Positions 12,213 through 21,100 of a DNA stretch of 64,000 nucleotides are shown here, in pieces. Position 1 is the first letter of the stretch, and each line of letters opens with the position of its first letter. Where the stretch lies: positions 34,361,577 to 34,425,576 of the forward strand of contig CM066913.1 in NCBI GenBank assembly GCA_033964015.1. Reading direction: 5' to 3'. The notes under the pieces were generated by a model that did no database searches, was not told the DNA's origin, and was given only the letters and a program-made list of their open reading frames with translations. The position numbers and the translations under genes were made by a program. This stretch comes from Scolanthus callimorphus (taxonomy: Eukaryota; Cnidaria; Anthozoa; Actiniaria; Edwardsiidae).

Positions 12213-12467
12213 TTAAAGGGGCTCTCGCACGCTTCCTGGCCACTTCTCTAACAAGAAAATAGCTGAAATCGCAATCCAATTCCATCCTCTTGATAACAGG
12301 TCAAAACATCCTAGAATTGCATTTGTCTAACAATTGAAAGGTTTTTCTATTAATCTGGAGGATTATTTTGATTACTACGGGCAACTGTACATGTGTTTTC
12401 ACGGTTACAATTTTACTTATTTTATGTCCACGGTGGACGAATATTAAGCGTGCGAGAGCCCCTTTAA
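12213..12467. mobile_element. MITE, AAAGGGGC family
   Basis: TTAAAGGGGCTCTCGCACGCTT at the left end is mirrored by AAGCGTGCGAGAGCCCCTTTAA at the right. The interior ATCGCAATCCAATTCCATCC matches, in inverse orientation, the element at 17124-17314. It interrupts only the right arm of the foldback element. Confidence 0.8.
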
Positions 12468-12541
12468 CTTCTTGAAACCAGTAAATTTTGTTCGCGTGAC
12501 ATGTTTCTTATGTCGTTATGTCGCTAGTGTGCACCAGGCCT

Positions 12542-12806
12542 TACAGGCAAGAAAGTGTGTTTCGGACCCGGCAAGCGACAAAGTAAACACCATGCAAAAA
12601 TATGTACTTACGCAGGTTTTTTGGTATTTTTTTCCTTTGAAGATTAGGTGGAGAAATGTCCTTGAAAAAGGCGCAAAATTCACTCCCTAAAATCTACAAC
12701 GCCAAACTTGCGATTTTGCCGTCCTCGACGGGAGAGGACGGGAGCAGGACGGCGTCACGCAACTTGTGAAAACAGATTTTATCGTTACTGCGCATGCTCA
12801 GATATA
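12542..12806. other. Non-coding stretch
   Basis: Unremarkable intergenic sequence between the foldback element and the LINE fragment. Confidence 0.35.
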
Positions 12807-13052
12807 CTAAGGCTTGGAATTGGATTTTCGCACCTCGACTGTAATCATCTCGAGGGATTTTTCCGTCAATTCTGATCGCACAGTATAGTTGATATCTGAT
12901 TTAACATAAATACATACACCACCCCCATGTCTTGTACGATCTAGTCTAATAATATCATAGCCATCGATATAGACCTCATTATCGGCAATAGATGCATTTA
13001 ATTTGGATTCATTTATAGCCAGTGCGTCAAGTGACTTTTCACTCATCATCAC
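12807..13052 (-). pseudogene. LINE ORF2 endonuclease fragment
   Basis: An 81-residue minus-strand frame contains LDALAINESKLN, followed by GYDIIRLDRTRHGGGVCIYV. These are hallmarks of the N-terminal AP-type endonuclease of CR1/L2-like non-LTR retrotransposons: the INE(T/S)KL block with the metal-binding Glu, and the RxRxGGGV block. It corresponds to roughly residues 20-100 of ORF2. The rest of the endonuclease, the reverse transcriptase and the 3' end are missing. It lies in the expected ORF1-to-ORF2 order with the esterase fragment at 13202-13543, so both probably derive from one element. It is a relic. Confidence 0.8.
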
Positions 13053-13077
13053 TCTTAGTTCATCTATTTACATAGAT

Positions 13078-13133
13078 GCTTTTTAAATTTACCATTGCAT
13101 ACTTAAAAGTATGCAATGGTAAATTTAAAAAGC
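13078..13133. repeat. Perfect 27-bp hairpin with 2-nt loop
   Basis: 13078-13104 is exactly mirrored by 13107-13133, with AA between. It contains CCATTGCATACTT and its complement. It directly precedes the G-run. Confidence 0.95.
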
Positions 13134-13140
13134 CGCGGCA

Positions 13141-13164
13141 GGGGGGGGGGGGGGGGGGGGGGGG
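13141..13164. repeat. G24 homopolymer
   Basis: Uninterrupted run of 24 G between two near-zero-loop hairpins. Confidence 0.9.
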
Positions 13165-13176
13165 ATGAGACAAGGT

Positions 13177-13211
13177 GCATTTGTAGTCACAGTAACTGTG
13201 ACTACAAATGC
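13177..13211. repeat. Perfect 17-bp hairpin with 1-nt loop
   Basis: GCATTTGTAGTCACAGT is exactly mirrored across a single A. It sits at the 3' edge of the esterase frame. Confidence 0.95.
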
Positions 13212-13543
13212 TGTATTCCGCTACGATTCAAACCACTGTTATCAATGTTATTATGCTGAATAAAGTCAAGCTTCAAGCGGCGACAAGACTCGCCCAAGAA
13301 ACTATTCACAGAATTACACTTATCTGAAGTGTTTGTTGGCTCGTTCAGGTTTCTCCTACGGGGCGTCAGCGCAGAAACAGTCGCCTTGATCCCAGATTGT
13401 TCGAGCTCTAGAGCAAGCTTAGTAATGGAGTCTGCCACTGCTTTGGGTTCCTTCCGGGTAAGATCGTTGGTACCGACGTGAATAATAATCTCATCAGGTT
13501 TTCGGCGTTGTACAGACTTTAGGTAATCCCGTAGATCGTCCAC
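13202..13543 (-). pseudogene. LINE ORF1 SGNH-esterase fragment
   Basis: A 113-residue minus-strand frame with IIIHVGTNDLTRKEP near the N-terminus. The VGTND motif is block III of SGNH/GDSL hydrolases. Such esterase domains occur in ORF1 of CR1-type LINEs, and the spacing to an ORF2 endonuclease fragment downstream on the same strand fits that. The block I serine segment is not in the frame, and the C-terminal SGNH block with catalytic Asp/His cannot be seen before the frame stops at the hairpin. It is probably a truncated LINE ORF1, not a host esterase. Confidence 0.75.
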
Positions 13544-13585
13544 AGTGCTACTGTACCGGAAATAGAGTTGTAATCGCGCGATCTC

Positions 13586-14299
13586 ATGGGAGAGGGTTCC
13601 GGCTCAGCGAAGACTGCAGAAAAGGGCAAATACTATAAATGTGCCTTCCCTGCACACCGAAGAGACTCTGTTAAGCACTGCACGGAGAAATGCAAGGAGT
13701 TCAAGGATCTTACAATCGCTGGAAAGGAAGGCAAATTTGAACTGCTGAAGCAAGTTAATGCATGTTTCAGATGTTTCGGGAACCACTTAAAAGCAAGTGT
13801 CCTAGTAAGAAGCTCTGTAGTAGGTGCGGCAGTGAGAAGCACCACCTATTATTATGTACGTCAGTGGGTGAGTCGGACAGCCAACCCCGTGCTGAGGGGG
13901 CAAGCAATGTCGCACAGAAACACCTTAGCTTTGTATCCAATCATGCAAGCAGATGTGCGTGGCACTCACAAGAAAGTGACAGTTTTTTGTAACACTGGCT
14001 CTGACAACATACATCACTCAACAAGCGGCCCAAAGAATCTGAAAGAAGAAACGAGGCATGATTCGAATCTGATCAAGATAATTCATGACTGCAGAATTAA
14101 GAGTCAAGCACATGAAGAGTTCCAGCCCATTGTCCAACCGTGTATGGTAGACGTGAAGGTACAGAAGGCTAAGGAAGTTGCTTCAGTGAATATCACTCGT
14201 TTAGAGCGGGAGAAGTGTAACAAGTTCATCGAAGATGAGCAACTAGGCACTGAGACCACTCACCAGTGTGGTGGATGTCGCTGTGGCAAATTTTTTTGA
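13586..14299 (+). pseudogene. BEL/Pao retrotransposon gag-protease relic
   Basis: A 237-residue plus-strand frame. An N-terminal block resembles BEL/Pao gag zinc knuckles (CTEKCKEFKDL, then NACFRCFGNHLK). A +1-frame continuation with KLCSRCGSEKHHLLLC at about 13802-13855 shows a frameshift inside the knuckle region. Further on, IMQADVRGTHKKVTVF precedes CNTGSDN, where BEL/Pao retropepsins have DTGS: the catalytic Asp reads Asn. The frame ends with QCGGCRCGKF, a Cys-rich segment found between protease and reverse transcriptase in this family. Frameshift, active-site change and truncation show it is non-functional. Confidence 0.75.
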
Positions 14300-14727
14300 A
14301 AGAGAAAATCCGAATAAGGTCGGGTATTTTCATGGATTTCAGAAGTGACAAATATGGAAAGTAGGAAAGGGGCTATTTTCTGGAATCAGAAGTGAAAGTC
14401 AAGTGGAAAGTAGAATTGCCGGTTTGTGCCACGGATTAATTTATCCCTTTCCATTTGATTTCTGACCGAAATTCCCGGGTCAAATGGAAAGCGGTGCAGA
14501 CCGTTCTCGGACTTTCCGATCCAATCGTGGCTGTTCTCGTGAAATACCGTATTGAGACCTTTCCATTGCATTTGACTCAGAGAACTACTGGGACTTCAAA
14601 CCGGGATTCTTTTTGCAGCCAAATGGAAAGCGCCCAAGAAATCGGGCCCGACAAATCGCGGCATGTAAATGGCCCTTTACAGTTAAGACACTCGAACGTA
14701 AAAACTTCGTTAAATTTTATATTTCTC

Positions 14728-14800
14728 TAGATTCCGCTAAGAAAATAGCACGAAAAAAGCGCTTTTGCCCTTGTGAGTGCTATTATGTCAGCGGAATCTA
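14728..14800. mobile_element. Tiny foldback element
   Basis: TAGATTCCGCT at the left and AGCGGAATCTA at the right form arms of about 24 bp, extended by AATAGCAC/GTGCTATT. 73 bp in total, non-coding. Confidence 0.6.
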
Positions 14801-14849
14801 CCGACTAAAGAGGTATCATACGATTCTCAATGAATGTTTTTATTTTCGA

Positions 14850-15052
14850 GTCTCCTAGCCTGCTAGCCGTCTCTCCAGTGGTTTTTTTCGGTTATTCGAT
14901 TTTTTTTTTGCGCGCGGGATTCCTGTGTCTCCTTTCTTCTCTCTCCCACCGCGACACAGGAGTCCCGACGCCACAGGAACCCCGCGCGCGCCCTAACGAA
15001 TTTTTCTCTGGAAAACCCACTGGAGAGCCGGCTCGCAGGCTACGAGTCTCCC
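14850..15052. mobile_element. Palindromic MITE upstream of ADHFE1
   Basis: Imperfect arms contain CTCCAGTGG (14874) and CCACTGGAGAGCC (15019), flanked by TAGCCTGC/GCAGGCTA. The centre holds GC-rich GCGCGCGGG blocks. It ends about 125 bp before the ADHFE1 start codon, so it may lie in or next to the promoter. Confidence 0.6.
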
Positions 15053-15176
15053 AAAACCGCAGAAGAATATGTGAATAGATGTGAATATCAACTGATCGAG
15101 CACCAAGCGCTTGGGAAGCCTGTGCCCCAAACCGTACTAGGAACGCCTGGGAGTATTAGGTTTCAGAGGAGCAAAC

Positions 15177-18100
15177 ATGGCGTCCGGCGTACGGGATAAG
15201 GCTGTGAACTTGATGAAGCTTGTCACTGCTGCATCGTAAGTTAAACACAACAGGTTTTCTATGCGTTTGAATAAATATCTCCGATAATGATGCACATGAT
15301 TAACGGAAATTGGACTGGAAGGTCTCGATGGTTTCGTTTGAAGTCATGCGTTAAGTTGGTTGTTTTCGCAACATGTAAGATAAAACGTGTGAGATCCTAG
15401 CTTGCTCACTCGAGAACTTGCTGGTTTGCAAGTCATATTTGAAGTGTGAGATTTATTTCATCGCTGTTGCTAAATGGTCGGCAGTTTTCTGTTGTTTTCC
15501 ATTGACTATTTGACCTGCAGTCGAACTAAATCGAGGCAAGCTGAATAGAAACTAGATACCTTGGTATTTCACTGATGCTTATGTAATAAATATTGTTCTG
15601 TTTTAATAATATCCTGCTTACATGTTGTTATAGTTGCAGATGTCCAGCCCACTCTCAAGCATTTAGCCCTGGTGAGTAGGGATCATCAATGGATGTCAGA
15701 TTTAAAGGGGGCTGTGTCACACGGTCAATTGAATCAATGCAGCTCTAAATTTGTATGTAATTATCCGAAAATCACTTAAGTTATATGCAACTTCAAACTT
15801 TAAAAACTTGTCATCCTGACAATATTTCAAAAACTCATTGTTGCAATCAGTTACCATCCGCTCTGTAATAGGTCCATGAAGCCTACAAACATGATTGATT
15901 GATTCATTATCTTTCGTTTTCTTATTGGCTGAGGAAATCGTACTGAACAACAAATCAAAAAGCTCATTCAAACTGTGTTTTGCTGAATAATCGCGTGATG
16001 GATAAGTTTGTTTGGACAACAGACAAACCAGACAGCAAAACTTCAGTTAATATTGCTCCCGAAGATAGGGCAAAGAAAATTATCGGGAAGGGTTTTGCAT
16101 GCAGATAAAGACCTTTAATTTGTTCTTCATGCAATATTGTGGTCGACCACACAAGAAAGTTTAAAGATTGACAAACACCTCGAGTTGGCAAGACACGTTC
16201 AGAGGGCACTAGCAGCAATGTCGATCTGCAAAACAACAAACTCTAAAAACCTTCTTAGAATTAGCCTGAGTATCCGGACCCTCCCCCTCCTCGAATAAAA
16301 ATGAGAGAAGGAGGGAGGAGATTTTTCCTCAGTTTCTCACAGAAAAATAAAATTCCGCCTGATACTCAGGCTATGTTAGAATGTAAAACCATTGCACATT
16401 CTGAGGTGTGCAGAGTACACAGGATCCACAACCAAGCAAAATAATCTATGTACAACATATTAACATCACTATCAAATGCTCCAATACATTACACATGGTT
16501 TACTCTGCAGGATTCACTCTAAAAGTTAAGAAAACTGTCGTAAATATCCCGCACAATTACCGCACAATCAGTGTTTTCCCCCCGCACAATACTTGTTGCT
16601 ATTGTCGCATCTTTTAAGAAGTCCCAAATATAATTTCTTGAACCTCATGAAGTGTGTTGTTTGGAATTTCATGCAGGTCACCGCCTGGGTTCATCCGCTG
16701 CTCTCAAGCATACAGAGAAAGAATATGCTTTTGAGGTACTGTAGACGGAACTTCAGCCATCACTTTGCTCTCAACTGTACCTCACTTTGATTGCTAAAGA
16801 AAATTCGTAACTCACCTCAAGATTTCCCCATTATGTAATTACACTTACCTAAAATTGGTCAGTAGAATCTGATTGGTTGTGTTTCTCAGTATGACTAAGA
16901 AAAGTGTGACCCCCTCTCTCTGTAAAAATGGAGGGTGGGGTGATCAGGAAGACTTGTAAAGAGTTCTTTCAGTGATGTTCAGTCTCTTTATTTGTGTATG
17001 GATCTTCAGGCCTCTTCGATTTTTGTGGACCCAATCACCGCAATGTTGTGATTTGTTGTTACTACTAAAGGACATTAAGGAAAATAGTATGGAGGGTATC
17101 CACTACCCAGAAAATCCATTTTCTTAAAGGGGCACTCGCACGCTTAATTTTTGTACAACCTGTCAATCACCAAAATAACAGTCCAGGTTTGTTAAATGAC
17201 CTTACTGTTAAATCAATAAAAATCTATAGTGTTTTTATCTACTATCAAAAGGATGGAATTGGATTGCGATTTGAATTATTTGCTTGACAGGCAAGCGCCT
17301 GAGTGCCCCTTTAAGAGGCTCAAGAATATGGCATGAGACAAACATGGGGATTTTTTTTTTAGATGGCAAGTTCCAGTATCAGATTTGGCGAAGGTGTGAC
17401 CAGGGAGGTTGGCATGGTATGTTCTTTGTTGTGATAGTAGCTGTAGAAACTGAATCGTTATTTTACACCTACTAAGTCAAAACATTTAGGAGTAAAAGGA
17501 AAGTTTTTAGGCATATTTACGCCTGTAACAGGCAGAATTTCAAACCCTGGGTTATACTGGTACATGGCACCCTTTGTTTGCTGTGTGTAAAAATCCATTA
17601 TGCTAATACCAGTTGTACCATAGTTTTAGAATGCGGAATATGTTATTGTTACAGGACTTCAAGAATCTTGGGTTCAAGAATGTCTGTTTGGTCACTGATA
17701 GCAAGGTACAGTATTTTGGTCTCCAAACACACAGGTCATGATACAGCTCTCGTAAAGAGCCTGTGTCAGCCGCCATTTTGACAGCATAGCAAAATACAAA
17801 GTCGGAGAAAGCATCCATTTCCATCGGCTGATTTTGAGAATATAGAGCAATTTTCGTGATTGAATTTCGTAAATCAAATCTGGAACTTTGTTTTCAGATG
17901 TTTATTTAAGAGATTTCTACACGTAATTCTTCTTCTAATACGAACGTAAACAGTAACAAAGGAGTGGCTGACACGGTCTCTTTAAGATCTAAGCCTATTC
18001 TTGGCTTGTACGTAACGTCATTGGCAGCCATGTTGGTGTACAGGAACAAAAGAAAGTTCATTTGTTGCTTTTGTTCCGTACACCAACATGGCCGCCATGC

Positions 18101-21100
18101 TTTTGTGATTTTACTCGCATAGGAATAAGTGCAACCCAAGAATTGGATTGATACCCTCAGTGCAAAACAATAGAGGCCGGTCATACAATAGAACGAGGAA
18201 ACAACGAGGAGGCAATGCTTTGTTCTGCCTATCCAATCACACAAAATCTTACAAGTAGCTGTATCATTCCTGAAACATACAGTAGGTTGTTACGTGGGTG
18301 GAATCATGGATCTTTATTTGCAAGTTTTTTTTCTTCTTATTTCTTGACAGTTGGCCAGTTTACCTCCAGTGCAGCAGGCAGTGGAGTCTCTAGTAACACA
18401 TGGCATCACACACAGTGTGTATGACAGAACCAGGATTGAACCAACTGATACAAGGTATACATTAATTGGAAGGCGGGACAGATAAACTGAACACAAATTG
18501 CCAATGTTTCAGGGGGGACGTGGGAGAGATTACTGAACACAAATAGGCCATTTAATAATAATAATAATAATAATATAGATATAGCATTACACCGTAGTTT
18601 CAATGCTTTACATTTCAGTGCTTTTACATTAACGGATAACTCATCCTACATGCAGGGTCATGTGACCCCAACTATCTCTTAACGAGATGTTTTGTCAAAG
18701 TCAATTCCAGACATACAAAGAACCGATATTGATATTAGTCAGAAACTCTAGTTTCAGCATAAAATCTTCAACCCGGAGCAATGGCAGCAAGTTGAATTTT
18801 CAAGATTTTGTTGAGAATGTATGGGATCTGGGTCACATGACCCAGTTAGTGCAAATGGCCTATTACCAATGTTTAAGGCAGGACCTCCATAAAAGACTGA
18901 GTTGCTTGTCCTATCCCTTAGGGTATAAAATTCACTGCTATCTCTAAAGGGTGTCAAACGAGTCTGCTATCCCTTAGGGGGTCTCACACCAAAGTAGTCT
19001 TCCTCGCAGCCTGTTCTTTGAGGGAGACTAATGCCAAAGGTGACCCAGAAATTCAGCGACAACAGAATAAATTGTTTCAACTTGATAGGAAAAATTTGTC
19101 TAAAATCACATGTTGTTAGTGTCTTTGTTAACAATATTTACTAATGTTCAATTCCTATTTCAGTTTTCAAGACTGCATAGATTTTGCCAAAGCAGGACAA
19201 TTTGATTCTTTCTTGGCTGTTGGTGGTGGCTCTGTCATTGACACTGCAAAAGCTGCAAATCTGTACCTTTCCCATCCTGACAATGAATTCCTGGATTTTG
19301 TAAATGCTCCCATTGGCAAAGGATTGCCTGTTACAAACCCTGTGAAACCATTAATAGCAAGTACGTCTACTGTTACAGCTATAATCATTGCATCATGACC
19401 CATATTTTCAAAACATTTGTTGGCTGTTCTGTTAGTCAAATCTTATGAAGCAATCAGATTACTGCCCTGTTTGCCTTGTAGTTAGTACAGTCCCCTGGCT
19501 TTCTATAGGCCCTTTGCAACAGATGGTCACGTGGTACAAAAGCCACCATACTGGATGGCAAAAGAATTAGGAGAATGTAAAAACAAAACGATTCCAGGCA
19601 GTCAAGCCTGACTTCCACGGACTTCTCATTGTTTTCAAAGTCTCAATGGGACTTTCGCCATCCAGTATGGCAGCTTTTGTACCATACCATCTGTTGCAAA
19701 GGGCCTATTACGACATTGTATGGTTCTAGTTTGGAGGGAAGCCACGGCACTAGGTGCTGAAGGTTGTGGGGGGAGGGAGAGCAAAGAGCTAGTATCTCAC
19801 ATCCTTCCTTTCTCTCTTTTGTAATAGTCACCAGTAAGCAAAGATAGTTATGTATTTGATTGATTGCAACTCAAAATTGAAAAAATATGTTTCAATAAAA
19901 AAATAGAGAGCAGATTCCATATGACTTTGAGAAGTTCCGTGACACTGTTGTACCGCGCCACCGTTGTGCCGCGACCGTGACCGTACGCGACTATGCGGTT
20001 TCGTTCAGTATCTACAGCAGGTCAGGTTCCGTACCGCTACGGCGACAGTACCGCGCCCTGTCACGGTACTTTTCACAGTCATAAGAAATCTGCACTATAT
20101 GTCTCAATAATGCTTTTGGTAGCAGCAAATCTTTGCAGCTGTAGGAATCCCCTTACTAATTTTCTAAATTAATGCATGTGTCCTTTTTTTTCAGTCCCTA
20201 CCACTGCTGGCACAGGTGGGTAACAATTTTACTGAACTGAAAAAATTCAATAGTCATCTCATTATTTATTCTGGGACCTCTTATACTTCCAAATTGAGAC
20301 ACGTCTTTTGTTTTCTTTTCCATGCAAATGATTATGAGATAAAAATACCCTACTAGAAATTCATAAAAGCTCCACACCAAATTGTTCTTGGGTACAATTT
20401 CTGGTAAAGAAAACTCATTAAATTTGAAGGTTGTACAATAGCTTTGGCCTTTCAAATTGGCAAAAAGCCTCAAAAGCCCCCTAATCTGGGTAAAATATGG
20501 TAATATTTTCTCTCCTGTGGATTGTTTAGAGCTCTTTTTCTGAGTCCAGAGTGACTATTATGTGTTATGTAAGCCAACGCGGCGAGCAGCAGCATGAACA
20601 AAACCCAAAACCTGTACAACCTGTTTGTCCCTGCAGGAAGTGAGACTACTGGAGTTGCCATATTTGATTATCAGCCTCTGAAAGCGAAGACAGGAATAGC
20701 CAACAGAGCCCTCCGACCCATGTTGGGTATAGTGGACCCACTTCACACTTTACACATGCCTGAAAGGGTGACGGCTAACAGTGGCTTTGATGTGTTGTGG
20801 TGAGTAATCTATGGATAGAGTAGATACACTAGAGCCAACAGAGTCCTCTGACCCATGTTTGGGTCAGAGGACTTGAAAGAGTGCTAATTCGATGGCTTTG
20901 CTGTTGGTGATTTCAGTCATGCTATCGAGTCCTACACAGCAATACCATATAAGGAGAGAGGAGCATGCCCGCCCAACCCTAACATGAGACCGGCTTATCA
21001 AGGCAGCAACCCCGTCAGCGACGTGTGGGCAAAACATGCTCTGACTATTGTCAACAAGTACATGAAGAGGTACTGTAAGAACAATACTCAAGAAGGGGTT

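Larger units (their letters stand above)
6398..12541. mobile_element. Giant foldback element, about 6.1 kb
   Basis: The segment is a near-mirror image of itself. The outer ends share GCACACTAGCGACATAA (near 6409 and, inverted, near 12518). From about 6465 inward the left arm is almost identical to the reverse complement of the right arm ending near 12128. Each arm holds, from outside in, hairpin modules, a shared unique block with GGGCCCGCAGGTTGCTACTT, and a 10-bp-period minisatellite. The loop is about 8882-9404. A separate MITE sits in the right arm only (12213-12467). No transposase was found. The architecture, long inverted repeats built of tandem repeats, is that of foldback-type (FB/Galileo-like) DNA transposons; assignment to a superfamily is not possible here. 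Confidence 0.7.

Noticed and set aside
13202..13543. Host SGNH hydrolase gene
   Set aside because: The fragment is next to a LINE endonuclease in the correct order and strand, and lacks the flanking SGNH blocks.
15717..16239. Two minus-strand frames in ADHFE1 intron 2 as a nested gene
   Set aside because: No domain, no shared frame and no supporting start or splice context.
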